From positions 1-18,938 of the forward strand of contig DETV01000014.1 in the NCBI GenBank assembly GCA_002361775.1: 18,938 bases of DNA, read 5' to 3'. Source of the DNA: Eubacterium sp. UBA3279 (GTDB lineage Bacteria; Bacillota; Clostridia; Lachnospirales; Lachnospiraceae). The position numbers and the translations under genes were made by a program. Positions 6,391 through 14,785 of the stretch are shown here, piece by piece (position 1 is the first letter of the stretch; every line of letters starts with the position of its first letter). The notes beneath the pieces are model-generated. The model made no database searches, was not told the DNA's origin, and worked only from the letters and a program-made list of their open reading frames with translations.

Positions 6391-8769
6391 ATGAATAAAA
6401 AAGCTTTATCCACATTGGAATATGATAAAATAATAGAAATGCTTGTCTCTCACGCTTCTTCTCCCTTGGGAAAGATTCGCTGTGAAGACCTGCTTCCCTC
6501 TGATTCTATCGCAGAGATTGAACATCAGCAGGAACAGACTCAGGACGCCCTCACCCGGCTTTTCCAAAAAGGAAATCTCTCCTTTGGAAATGTTAAAGAT
6601 GTGCGCGGCTCTCTGAAACGCCTGGAAATCGGCAGTACTCTGGGAATTACAGAACTTCTCCAGATTTGCGGGCTTCTTGAAAATACCTCACGGGTAAAAT
6701 CTTACGGCAGAAGGGAACGGGACAATGGACAAAGAGATTCTCTGGATGATTTATTTGATTCTCTGGAACCACTTCCTCAGTTATCCGGGGAAATCCGCCG
6801 CTGTATTCTTTCAGAAGAGGAGATCAGTGATGATGCCAGCAGCGCTTTAAAACAGATTCGCCGTTCCATGAAAATCACCGGCGAAAAGGTACACACCCAA
6901 CTGGCCGGCATGGTAAATGGTTCTGCCCGCAGTTATCTTCAGGATGCTGTGATCACCATGAGAAACGGACGATACTGTATTCCCGTTAAATCCGAATACA
7001 AAAGTCAGGTCCCTGGTATGATCCACGATCAGTCATCTACCGGTTCTACTCTGTTTATCGAGCCTATGGCCATTGTAAAACTGAATAATGAAATCCGGGA
7101 TCTGGAGTTAAAGGAAGCGGCAGAAATCGAAAAAATTCTTGCCTCTTTAAGTGATCTCACAGCAGAAAACAGAGAAGCGATTCAATATAATCTGGAAAAT
7201 ATGGTGGAACTGGATTTTATTTTTGCCCGGGCTTCTCTCGCCATGGAGCAAAATGCCACCCGTCCGGTATTTAATACCAAAGGGTGGATCAATATCCGAA
7301 AGGGACGTCACCCTCTCATCGATAAAAAGAAAGTTGTCCCCATTGATATTCATCTGGGAAAAGATTTTCATCTGCTGATCGTTACCGGTCCCAATACCGG
7401 CGGTAAAACAGTATCTTTAAAAACTGTAGGACTTCTTACCCTTATGGGGCAGGCCGGTCTTCATATTCCCGCATTGGATCGCTCTGAGCTTTCTGTTTTC
7501 CGGGAAGTATATGCGGATATCGGTGATGAGCAGAGTATTGAGCAGTCTCTTAGTACTTTTTCCTCTCATATGACTAATGTAGTCTCTTTTATCGAGAAGG
7601 CAGACCCCTACTCTCTTGTTCTCTTTGATGAGTTGGGAGCGGGAACTGATCCCACAGAAGGCGCCGCTCTTGCCATTGCTATTTTAAATCATTTGCAGGC
7701 ACAGGGAATCCGCACTATGGCCACCACACATTACAGCGAGTTGAAAGTGTATGCACTTTCTACTCCAGGAGTGGAAAATGCTTCCTGTGAGTTTAATGTG
7801 GAAACTCTTCGTCCCACCTATCGTTTACTGATCGGTGTTCCCGGAAAAAGTAATGCTTTTGCCATTTCCGGAAAGCTTGGTCTTCCCTCTTATATTATTG
7901 AGGAAGCCAAAAAACAGATTAATTCCAAAGATGAATCTTTTGAAGATGTAATTTCTACTCTGGAAGAAAATCGTATTACTATAGAAAAAGAACGACTGGA
8001 AATCGAAAAATACAAAGAAGAAATCAGCGCATTAAAAGAAAAACTGGAAAGCAAGCAGGAAAAGCTGGATCAGCAGCGTTCCCGTCTGTTACAGGAAGCC
8101 AACGAAGAAGCTCATGCTATTCTTCGCGAAGCTAAAGAATATGCGGATCAGACAATGAAAGACTTCCACAAATTCGGAAAAAATAATATTTCCGTCAAAG
8201 AAATGGAAGCTGAACGGCAGCGGCTTCGCCAGAAAATGAACAAGATTGAAAAAAATATTTCCATTAAGGAGTCAAAACCCACCGGTACCTTAAAGCCATC
8301 GGATCTTCATCTGGGAGATGGAGTAAAAGTCCTCAGTCTGAATCTGAAAGGTACCGTCAACACTTTACCGGATTCCAAAGGGTTCCTCTTTGTACAGATG
8401 GGTATTATGCGTTCAAAAATTCACATTACCGATCTGGCTCTTTTAAAAGAAGAAACTGTCATTTCTGCTCCTCATATGCAGAAAACCAGTTCCGGAAAAA
8501 TCCGTATGTCCAAATCTGCATCTGTGGGAATTGAAATCAATCTTCTGGGAAAAACCGTAGACGAAGCAATTGCCGAGTTGGATAAATATCTGGATGATGC
8601 TTACCTGGCTCATATGCCCAGTGTTCGCATTGTGCATGGAAAAGGTACCGGAGCTCTGAGAAAAGGGGTTCACAATTACCTTAGAAAAATTAAATATGTA
8701 TCCTCTTTCCGTCTTGGGGAATTTGGCGAGGGCGATGCAGGTGTAACTATTGTTGAATTCAAAAAATAA
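6391..8769 (+). CDS. mutS2: Endonuclease/ATPase MutS2 with Smr domain
   Basis: Protein of 792 aa, a normal MutS2 length. It lacks the mismatch-recognition domains of MutS1. Members act on branched DNA to limit recombination, and in B. subtilis MutS2 also acts in rescue of collided ribosomes. Residues 1-310 form the helical core and clamp. The ABC-type ATPase has Walker A TGPNTGGKT (332-340), Walker B LVLFDE (409-414) and the signature region GAGTDPTEGAA. A charged coiled coil runs from about 505 to 600, followed by a basic KOW-like stretch (about 640-680). The C-terminal Smr nuclease domain is complete, with LLGKTVDEA (718-726) and HGKGTGALR (749-757). The start ATG is preceded by AAGGAAG at suitable spacing. 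Twelve bases separate the stop from the response regulator, so the three genes are probably one transcript. Confidence 0.96.
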   Translation: MNKKALSTLEYDKIIEMLVSHASSPLGKIRCEDLLPSDSIAEIEHQQEQTQDALTRLFQKGNLSFGNVKDVRGSLKRLEIGSTLGITELLQICGLLENTSRVKSYGRRERDNGQRDSLDDLFDSLEPLPQLSGEIRRCILSEEEISDDASSALKQIRRSMKITGEKVHTQLAGMVNGSARSYLQDAVITMRNGRYCIPVKSEYKSQVPGMIHDQSSTGSTLFIEPMAIVKLNNEIRDLELKEAAEIEKILASLSDLTAENREAIQYNLENMVELDFIFARASLAMEQNATRPVFNTKGWINIRKGRHPLIDKKKVVPIDIHLGKDFHLLIVTGPNTGGKTVSLKTVGLLTLMGQAGLHIPALDRSELSVFREVYADIGDEQSIEQSLSTFSSHMTNVVSFIEKADPYSLVLFDELGAGTDPTEGAALAIAILNHLQAQGIRTMATTHYSELKVYALSTPGVENASCEFNVETLRPTYRLLIGVPGKSNAFAISGKLGLPSYIIEEAKKQINSKDESFEDVISTLEENRITIEKERLEIEKYKEEISALKEKLESKQEKLDQQRSRLLQEANEEAHAILREAKEYADQTMKDFHKFGKNNISVKEMEAERQRLRQKMNKIEKNISIKESKPTGTLKPSDLHLGDGVKVLSLNLKGTVNTLPDSKGFLFVQMGIMRSKIHITDLALLKEETVISAPHMQKTSSGKIRMSKSASVGIEINLLGKTVDEAIAELDKYLDDAYLAHMPSVRIVHGKGTGALRKGVHNYLRKIKYVSSFRLGEFGEGDAGVTIVEFKK

Positions 8770-8781
8770 GGGGGAGTCTTT

Positions 8782-9483
8782 ATGGTTGCAAAACAAAAAA
8801 TTCTTATCGTGGATGATGATAATAATATTGCCGAATTAATTTCGCTTTACCTTACAAAAGAATGCTATGAGTGTAAAATTGTCAATGATGGAGAGGAAGC
8901 TTTGCAGGCTTTCCCCTCTTTCCATCCCAATTTGATTCTTCTCGATCTGATGTTGCCGGGAATTGACGGTTATCAGGTATGCCGGGAAATCCGTCACAAA
9001 TCCAATGTTCCTATTATCATGCTCTCTGCAAAAGGAGAAATTTTTGATAAAGTATTAGGCTTGGAATTGGGAGCTGATGACTATATTATCAAGCCTTTTG
9101 ATTCCAAAGAACTGGTAGCCCGGGTAAAGGCAGTGCTTCGCCGTTTTCAGCCTACCCAGCCCTCATCCTCCCAGACAAACGGAAAATATGTGGAATATCC
9201 GAATCTGGTCATTAATCTCACAAACTATTCTGTAGTTTATAACGGAGAAACCATTGATATGCCGCCAAAGGAACTGGAACTTTTATATTTTCTTGCCTCT
9301 TCACCCAATCAGGTATTCACCCGGGAACAACTTCTGGATCATATCTGGGGCTACGAATATATTGGAGATACCCGTACAGTAGACGTTCATATCAAACGTC
9401 TTCGGGAAAAAATCAAAGATCATGCTTCCTGGGCGCTGAGTACTGTCTGGGGAATCGGATACAAATTTGAGGTCAAATCATAA
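8782..9483 (+). CDS. OmpR/PhoB-family response regulator
   Basis: Protein of 233 aa. The receiver domain (about 6-120) has the acidic pocket D11-D13 (VDDD), phospho-acceptor D55 in LILLDLMLPG, S82 in MLSAK and K104 in KPF. A linker (122-137) rich in proline, serine and glutamine leads to a winged-helix DNA-binding domain (138-231) with PPKELELLYFL, the recognition helix region TRTVDVHIKRLREKI and the wing TVWGIGYKFE. All phosphorelay residues are intact, so it should be phosphorylated by the adjacent kinase. The start follows GGGGGAG. The stop TAA overlaps the kinase ATG by one base, implying translational coupling. Its target genes cannot be told from the sequence. It is most like the PhoP/ResD/WalR-type regulators of Gram-positive bacteria, but I would not assign one of those names. 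Confidence 0.95.
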   Translation: MVAKQKILIVDDDNNIAELISLYLTKECYECKIVNDGEEALQAFPSFHPNLILLDLMLPGIDGYQVCREIRHKSNVPIIMLSAKGEIFDKVLGLELGADDYIIKPFDSKELVARVKAVLRRFQPTQPSSSQTNGKYVEYPNLVINLTNYSVVYNGETIDMPPKELELLYFLASSPNQVFTREQLLDHIWGYEYIGDTRTVDVHIKRLREKIKDHASWALSTVWGIGYKFEVKS

Positions 9484-10892
9484 TGAAAAACACACTTTAT
9501 TTTAAGTTTATTATGACCTACATTTTTCTTGGCGTGGTAGGAATCCTTACAATCTCAACTCTGGGTTCCTCCATGATCCAGGAAAAAATACTGGAAAAAA
9601 CCGGCGAATCTTTATACAAGGAAGCTATTTCCATCGCTTCTTATCAGGCTAATGCAGACTACACCGATCCTACGGATGTGGAAACTTCCTACAATATGTT
9701 AAAACTTCTGGCAGAGTACCAGGATTCCCGTATTCTCATCCTGAACTCTTCCGGAGAACCTTTATTGGATACAGAACGCCCGTTTACAAAAGAACCTTAT
9801 GCCGCGCTAAAAAACTTTGATCCTGCTTCCATGGGAACATCTTATTACCAGATCGGCAATTTTTATAATTACTTTGACACAGATATGGTAAATTCCATGG
9901 TTCCTATTACTAAAAATCTTTCTCTGAAGGGGTATGTTTCTTTACATATGTCCATGGATGAGATTATTCATCGCCGGGAAGATATCCTGCTTCCTGTGTA
10001 TATTATTTTTCTTATTCTTTTCCTGCTATCTTTGATGATTCTGGGACTTTTTTCTTTCAGCGTTTACCGCCCTCTGAAAAAAATCACTATAGGCGCAGGG
10101 GAATATGCCAGCGGCAATCTGGAATATACTATACCGGTAAACAGTGATGATGAGATCGGCTATCTGGCTACCACTCTGAACTATATGTCTGATGAACTCA
10201 ACAAACTGGGGGAATATCAGCGCAAGTTCGTCGCCAATGTTTCTCATGATTTTCGTTCTCCTCTCACTTCCATCAAGGGTTATCTGGAAGCCATTATTGA
10301 CGGCACTATCCCCCCGGAAATGCAGGAAAAATACCTGAAAATTGTGATTGGGGAAACGGAACGCCTGAATAAACTCACCCAAAGTCTTCTGACCCTGGAT
10401 AAACTGGATGCTCACGGACGACCCATTCATATGTCAGATTTTGACATCAATAAAACCATAAAAAATACGGCAGCCACCTTTGAAGGTATCTGCCGCAAAA
10501 AAATGATCACTATTGAAATTCATCTGGAATCTGAATCCCTCCATGTAACTGCTGACATGGAGCAAATTCAACAGGTTCTTTATAATCTGATTGACAATGC
10601 GATAAAATTCAGCCGGAATAATTCCGTGATCAAAGTGGAAACTTCTGAACGTCATGGCACTGTCTTTGTATCTGTCAAAGATACCGGCGTGGGAATTCCC
10701 AAAAACAGCCTGAATAAAATCTGGGAAAGATTTTATAAAATCGACTCTTCCCGTGGAAAAGATCGAAAAGGTACCGGATTGGGACTCTCCATTGTAAAAG
10801 AAATCATCACTGCCCACCATCAGAATATCAATGTAATAAGTACCGAAGGAGTGGGAACAGAATTTATCTTCACCTTAGATAAAACTAAATAA
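9483..10892 (+). CDS. Membrane sensor histidine kinase (HAMP, HisKA, HATPase)
   Basis: Protein of 469 aa. Membrane helix 1 (about 9-28), an extracytoplasmic sensor region of about 140 residues (30-169), membrane helix 2 (170-194), a HAMP linker (195-247), HisKA with phospho-acceptor H255 in NVSHDFRSPL, and a HATPase_c domain with the N box NLIDNAIKFS (368-377), the G1 box DTGVGIP (400-406) and the G2 box GTGLGLS (430-436). In the H box the residue after D is F-R rather than the usual L-K or L-R, a small variation. It is complete and probably active, and forms the cognate pair of the preceding response regulator. The sensor region contains several aromatic residues (SYYQIGNFYNYFD, 120-132) but no recognisable ligand motif, so the signal is unknown. 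The gene ends only five bases from the convergent trmL end. Confidence 0.95.
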   Translation: MKNTLYFKFIMTYIFLGVVGILTISTLGSSMIQEKILEKTGESLYKEAISIASYQANADYTDPTDVETSYNMLKLLAEYQDSRILILNSSGEPLLDTERPFTKEPYAALKNFDPASMGTSYYQIGNFYNYFDTDMVNSMVPITKNLSLKGYVSLHMSMDEIIHRREDILLPVYIIFLILFLLSLMILGLFSFSVYRPLKKITIGAGEYASGNLEYTIPVNSDDEIGYLATTLNYMSDELNKLGEYQRKFVANVSHDFRSPLTSIKGYLEAIIDGTIPPEMQEKYLKIVIGETERLNKLTQSLLTLDKLDAHGRPIHMSDFDINKTIKNTAATFEGICRKKMITIEIHLESESLHVTADMEQIQQVLYNLIDNAIKFSRNNSVIKVETSERHGTVFVSVKDTGVGIPKNSLNKIWERFYKIDSSRGKDRKGTGLGLSIVKEIITAHHQNINVISTEGVGTEFIFTLDKTK

Positions 10893-10927
10893 AAAGGTCA
10901 TTTCCAGTCATATTTTGTAAGATGACC
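10887..10927 (-). terminator. Terminator at the end of the trmL operon
   Basis: On the minus strand GGTCAT (10927-10922) pairs with ATGACC (10901-10896), followed by TTTTT and more A/T. The stem lies inside the last ten codons of trmL and overlaps its stop. The loop is long (20 bases). On the plus strand no T run follows, so the kinase transcript may not stop here. Confidence 0.5.
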
Positions 10928-11398
10928 CTCCAGTTGCATATGATCAAAATGATGCTGCCGGAGTGCCTCATATAATACAATGGCTACGGAATTACCAAGA
11001 TTCAGCGATCTGATATCCCCGATCATAGGAATACGGATTGCTGTTTCTTGATTTTCCAACAAAATTTCTTCCGGAATCCCGGCGCTTTCTTTTCCAAACA
11101 TGATGTAACAGTCATCCTCATATTCCACTTCTGTATATGTTTTTGGCGCTTTTGTGGAAGCCATATAAATCTTTGCCCCAGGATTTTTATCCAGAAAATC
11201 CTGATAATCAATGTAACGGGTCACATCCAGCTTCTCCCAGTAATCCATACCCGCTCTTTTTATTGATTTTTCATTTAACCGAAACCCCAGAGGTTCGATC
11301 AGATGCAGTCTCGTACCTGTAGCTACGCAAGTTCTTCCTATATTTCCTGTATTTGCCGGAATTTCCGGTTCGTATAATACGATATTTAACTTTGCCAT
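10898..11398 (-). CDS. trmL: tRNA (cytidine/uridine-34 2'-O)-methyltransferase, TrmL family
   Basis: Protein of 166 aa. SPOUT-fold enzyme that uses SAM to methylate the ribose 2'-OH of the wobble nucleotide in certain leucine tRNAs. The three SPOUT motifs are present: NTGNIGRTCVATG (16-28), FGKESAGIPEEIL (101-113) and IPMIGDIRSLNLGNSVAIVLYE (123-144). The size matches the compact TrmL/CspR type, without the N-terminal extension of TrmH. The frame opens at 11428, but the ATG at 11398 gives the usual MAKLNIVLYEP start and has CAGGAAAA upstream. It is the last gene of the minus-strand series, starting 31 bases after the AIR-synthase-like gene. Confidence 0.92.
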   Translation of the reverse strand: MAKLNIVLYEPEIPANTGNIGRTCVATGTRLHLIEPLGFRLNEKSIKRAGMDYWEKLDVTRYIDYQDFLDKNPGAKIYMASTKAPKTYTEVEYEDDCYIMFGKESAGIPEEILLENQETAIRIPMIGDIRSLNLGNSVAIVLYEALRQHHFDHMQLEGHLTKYDWK

Positions 11399-11429
11399 TT
11401 CTTTTTCCTGTCCTACTTTATTCATCATT

Positions 11430-12410
11430 TCATATCCGATATAATTCGTCTGGCTGAGGCTTATCCAAATATCTTACATCCTCGCCATTATACAAAATCC
11501 TATCATTTCCTCCATTGGTACGTCCCACTACCACAGCATGGATTCCTGCCTGTTCCAATTTTCTTACCAGCTCATAACCATCATCTGCCGCCGCTAAGAT
11601 AGATCCGCTGGACATTAACTGATAAGGATTCAAGCCAAAATATTCACAGATTTCAACAGTTTCCTGTCGAATAGGAATTTTCTTCAGATCAACTTCCAGT
11701 CCAACGCCGGCTCCACTGGCCATTTCCCATAAAGCTCCGAAAATTCCTCCCTCTGTTATGTCATGCATAGCGCTCACTCCATGCTCTGTGGCAATCCTGG
11801 CTTCTTCTATCACTGACAAAAGATGAGAAAAGTCTCTGGCCGTATGAACCAGAATCGAGGGGAAACGTTTTCTTAATTCTTCTTCTTTTTCTTTTGCCAG
11901 AATGGCAGTCCCTTCCAGACCTATCCATTTTGTTACCACCAGATCCTGATTCGGTTTCATTCCACTGGTACGAAGAAAAGATGTTTTTTTCACTTTTCCC
12001 ACTCCCGTCACAGAAAGCAATGGTTGAGAAACAATTTTACTCACTTCTGTATGTCCACCAAGAATCTCCATATGCAGCTCTTTGCAGGTTTCTTCCCCAT
12101 CCTTTATGATTTTTTTCAATTCTTCTTCCGGAACATCCGGGGGAAGAATCACAGTAAGAAGTACACCTATAGGTTCTGCCCCTGAAACTGCCAGATCATT
12201 TGCTGTAACATAAATCCCATGGCGTCCTATATCCTTCGCCGTACCGGTAATCGGATCTGTAGAAAGTACCAGCACTTCCCCTTCTCCTACCTCCAGAGCG
12301 GCACAATCTTCTCCCACCCCGGGACCTGCCAGAACCTCTTCTCTTCTGTGTTTTACCTGCTTTAGTACCGAACGAATCAAAACTGATTCCGGTATTTTCC
12401 CAATCTTCAC
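11430..12410 (-). CDS. AIR synthase-related protein (PurM/HypE-like)
   Basis: Protein of 326 aa of the PurM/HypE/SelD/ThiL superfamily of ATP-using enzymes. It shows the N-terminal glycine-rich GVGEDCA (31-37), STDPI (50-54), ANDLAVSGAEP (70-80) and GGHTE (118-122), with a C-terminal AIRS_C domain from about 155 (DITEGGIFGALWEMA). It resembles HypE most, but it lacks the C-terminal PRIC-type cysteine needed for hydrogenase CN ligand synthesis (it ends DELYRI), and no other hyp genes are nearby. It is not SelD, since the selenide-binding N-terminal Cys/Sec motif is absent. Related stand-alone proteins occur in Clostridia, with a substrate unknown to me. It starts at GTG with GGAGG nine bases upstream, between the VanW-family gene and trmL. 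Confidence 0.8.
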   Translation of the reverse strand: MKIGKIPESVLIRSVLKQVKHRREEVLAGPGVGEDCAALEVGEGEVLVLSTDPITGTAKDIGRHGIYVTANDLAVSGAEPIGVLLTVILPPDVPEEELKKIIKDGEETCKELHMEILGGHTEVSKIVSQPLLSVTGVGKVKKTSFLRTSGMKPNQDLVVTKWIGLEGTAILAKEKEEELRKRFPSILVHTARDFSHLLSVIEEARIATEHGVSAMHDITEGGIFGALWEMASGAGVGLEVDLKKIPIRQETVEICEYFGLNPYQLMSSGSILAAADDGYELVRKLEQAGIHAVVVGRTNGGNDRILYNGEDVRYLDKPQPDELYRI

Positions 12411-12451
12411 CCTTTTATTCCTCCGTTCTCATTTCTGAGGATTTCTGCATC

Positions 12452-13876
12452 TTAATATTTCTGTGCTGCTTCATATACTTTATTCAGGTCATTGGAAGCA
12501 ATTGCACTGTACATAGCGCTGGAAGCCTCCGGATTATCTGTTTTCACCCCCACCTTATATTTCGTAGGGGACATCATATAATTGCTGTTATTCACTTCTT
12601 CCCGACTTACTTCCTCACCGTTTTCTGTCACAACCTTCCATAATACGGAACGATACCCTATATGTGGTCCCTGGGTCATCTGGGTAACTCCGAATCCCAG
12701 TTCCGTATCCGCTGTCAACTCCACCGTAGGGTCTATTGTTTCCAATATTTCACTCTCAAAAGTAACTTTTCTATTCTCCGGCCTGTATTCTTCTCCGTAA
12801 ATAGCAAAGCTCAGGCTTCCCCCTGCCGCATATCCCTCAATATAAATGGGAGCATCCAGATTATTTGTAAACTGAAAATCCTTGGAACCTTCTGCTATTG
12901 CTGCATCCATGGCAGGTTTCACATAATTCACGATCATAGAGTGATTATGCCTCTCCGTAACCTCCAGTTCCGCCCGGATCACCGCCAGATAAAGGGTGGT
13001 AGACACCTGACAGATTCCTCCGCCAAAGGTTTCCACCGTGGTACCATTTGCATAGGAAGGAGCAAGTTCATAACCGTTTTCCTCTGTAAACGGCATCATT
13101 GCACTGCACACTGAAATACTGTCCCCCGGATACAACACTTTTCCATTCAGGGTAGACGTTCCATTTTTTATATTGGTTGCCCGGGCCGCGCTGCTGGAGG
13201 AATAATCTGTACTTCCCTGCCCCAGTATATTCTTTACTCTGGCTAATTCCTCCTGGGAACCTCTGGGTTCTGTTATATCTACCGCCAGTTCCAGACTTCC
13301 ATTTCCATCCTGCCATTGATTTTCCAGATAATCTGCCACCAGAGAAACTGATTTCTCCATATCCAGAGTTACTCCTCTTTGTCCATTGGTAATCTGAAAT
13401 CCTTTTCCCTCCCGGGTCAGACCATAATCTGTCACCTCCCTGTTTAAAGGAAGACAATACGTTTCCAGGGCAGTCTGAACTTTTTGCTTATCTGCCTGAT
13501 TCGTGAGGGCAAGCTGTATAGGCTCCTCTTCCAAGTCCTTTCGGACCTTATATCTTTTTATTACATTCCCGGCCTGTCCAATCGCTGCTGCCTGAGAAAT
13601 TGTTTTCTGATTATCACCGGATACTCCCAGTTCACTGGCCGGAATACCTACAGACTGATCATCCATCCATAATTGGATCTGATATCCGGCAATTTCTTCC
13701 ATTCTCCGGTCAGCCGCCTGTGCTGCTTCTTCCTGGGTCATTCCGGACAAATTAACATTTTCCAGATAAACCCCCTCCAAAATCCGCTGACTGGTTTCTT
13801 CTTCTCCCTTTACAGTGAAAGGACTTCCAAGGAACAAAGCGACAGTTGCTGCCGCAAATATCTGTCGTTTTTTCAT
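12452..13876 (-). CDS. VanW-family exported protein (YoaR-like)
   Basis: Protein of 474 aa. It has a signal peptide (MKKR, a hydrophobic core at 6-19, likely cleavage near residue 24), a peptidoglycan-binding-like region (about 35-200), and a VanW domain (about 220-365) with the signature YPGDSISV and ETFGGGICQVSTTLYLAVI (282-300). A G5-like beta region follows (about 366-445), then a helical tail. VanW proteins often accompany vancomycin resistance clusters, but this domain is also common in ordinary cell-envelope proteins, and nothing here suggests resistance. The likely site of action is the cell wall and the biochemical role is unknown. ATG with GAGG eight bases upstream. It begins 14 bases after a 32-aa membrane peptide gene. 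Confidence 0.9.
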   Translation of the reverse strand: MKKRQIFAAATVALFLGSPFTVKGEEETSQRILEGVYLENVNLSGMTQEEAAQAADRRMEEIAGYQIQLWMDDQSVGIPASELGVSGDNQKTISQAAAIGQAGNVIKRYKVRKDLEEEPIQLALTNQADKQKVQTALETYCLPLNREVTDYGLTREGKGFQITNGQRGVTLDMEKSVSLVADYLENQWQDGNGSLELAVDITEPRGSQEELARVKNILGQGSTDYSSSSAARATNIKNGTSTLNGKVLYPGDSISVCSAMMPFTEENGYELAPSYANGTTVETFGGGICQVSTTLYLAVIRAELEVTERHNHSMIVNYVKPAMDAAIAEGSKDFQFTNNLDAPIYIEGYAAGGSLSFAIYGEEYRPENRKVTFESEILETIDPTVELTADTELGFGVTQMTQGPHIGYRSVLWKVVTENGEEVSREEVNNSNYMMSPTKYKVGVKTDNPEASSAMYSAIASNDLNKVYEAAQKY

Positions 13877-13890
13877 TATTTTCGCCTCGG

Positions 13891-13989
13891 TTAAATTATC
13901 ATTTCCATTGCCATAGGAACTATCATTGCCAGTACCATAATGATTGCTATAATTGCAGCTACAATTCTCTTTCCCTTATTTTTCCACAT
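13891..13989 (-). CDS. Small membrane peptide (32 aa)
   Basis: A 32-codon frame, too short for routine gene callers. A basic start (MWKNKGKR) precedes one long hydrophobic segment (about 9-27, IVAAIIAIIMVLAMIVP) that would span the membrane. The ribosome site AAGAGGTGA lies at ideal spacing and overlaps the stop codon of the upstream exonuclease gene. The stop is 14 bases before the VanW-family start. This tight fit in an otherwise gap-free operon argues for a real gene. Function unknown: a membrane regulator or assembly peptide would fit, a toxin is less likely without a visible antitoxin. Confidence 0.7.
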   Translation of the reverse strand: MWKNKGKRIVAAIIAIIMVLAMIVPMAMEMII

Positions 13990-13995
13990 CGTTTG

Positions 13996-14724
13996 TCACC
14001 TCTTAATTCTTCCATACTGAGAAATAATCGTATCAATTTTCCGTGACGCCTCATTTTTCGTGAGACTGTCAATATCTATATGCAACTCTATTTTATGATA
14101 TTTCACCAGATCATTCAAGTATGCTTTTTGGGCATTTGTGATCGACCCCTGTCTTTTCACCTTATACAACAATGGTTTTGGCGCAAAAAGCTCCTTTTGT
14201 TCTTCCTTTCCGGTCTCCTGAAGATGTCGGTATAACTCATGAGTAGCCAAAGCATCATGAAACGCCCGGTGCGCATGAGCCCGGCCTATCTTATAATATT
14301 CACACAAGCTGGTAAGACTTTTACTCTCCAGCTCCGGTAATACCATTCTGGCAATTTTCAAAGTATCAATTCCACTTTTTTCAAACGTCTTTCCCTGATT
14401 GACTGCCTGATGTTTGAGAAAACTATAATCAAAAATCAGGTTATGTCCCATCAGATCCCATCCGGCACAGAAATCCAGAAAATCGCTCACCGCCTGTTGC
14501 GCCGTCTTTTCTCCATTTACCATGTCCTGAGTGATTCCTGTCAATTCCTGAATATAGGGCGGAATTTCCATTCGGGGATCTACAAAAGTACAAAATGTAT
14601 CTTTTACCTCTCCTCCTATCACTTTCACCGCGCCAATTTCTAAAATCCGATCACTGGCCGGAGCCAAACCGGTGGTTTCCAAATCTACCACCACATAATT
14701 TTCCAAACATCCTGTCACACTCAT
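13996..14724 (-). CDS. DEDDh 3'-5' exonuclease (DnaQ/PolC epsilon-like)
   Basis: Protein of 242 aa. The exonuclease domain (about 9-170) has the metal ligands D14 and E16 (VVDLETTG), D99 (NLIFDYSF), H152 and D157 (AHRAFHDAL), so it should be an active DEDDh nuclease resembling the proofreading domain of PolC. A basic linker (181-192) leads to a small C-terminal helical domain (193-240, ITNAQKAYLNDLVKYH...LTKNEASRKID) of the DUF3072-like type. No polymerase is attached. Probable roles are DNA repair or RNA/DNA end trimming. ATG with GAGG eight bases upstream, 61 bases after the radical SAM gene on the same strand. Confidence 0.88.
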   Translation of the reverse strand: MSVTGCLENYVVVDLETTGLAPASDRILEIGAVKVIGGEVKDTFCTFVDPRMEIPPYIQELTGITQDMVNGEKTAQQAVSDFLDFCAGWDLMGHNLIFDYSFLKHQAVNQGKTFEKSGIDTLKIARMVLPELESKSLTSLCEYYKIGRAHAHRAFHDALATHELYRHLQETGKEEQKELFAPKPLLYKVKRQGSITNAQKAYLNDLVKYHKIELHIDIDSLTKNEASRKIDTIISQYGRIKR

Positions 14725-14785
14725 GCTGTTATCCTCATCGTGTTCTTATCTTTGAAATTCCCTGTTAAACACGGCCATATATTTT

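Noticed and set aside
11430..12410. Selenophosphate synthetase (selD)
   Set aside because: Same superfamily, but the N-terminal catalytic Cys/Sec and glycine-rich loop of SelD are absent and the residues fit the HypE/AIRS-related type better.
12452..13876. Vancomycin resistance determinant
   Set aside because: The VanW domain alone is common in cell-envelope proteins. There is no vanA/B/D-type ligase, vanH/X or vanRS context here.
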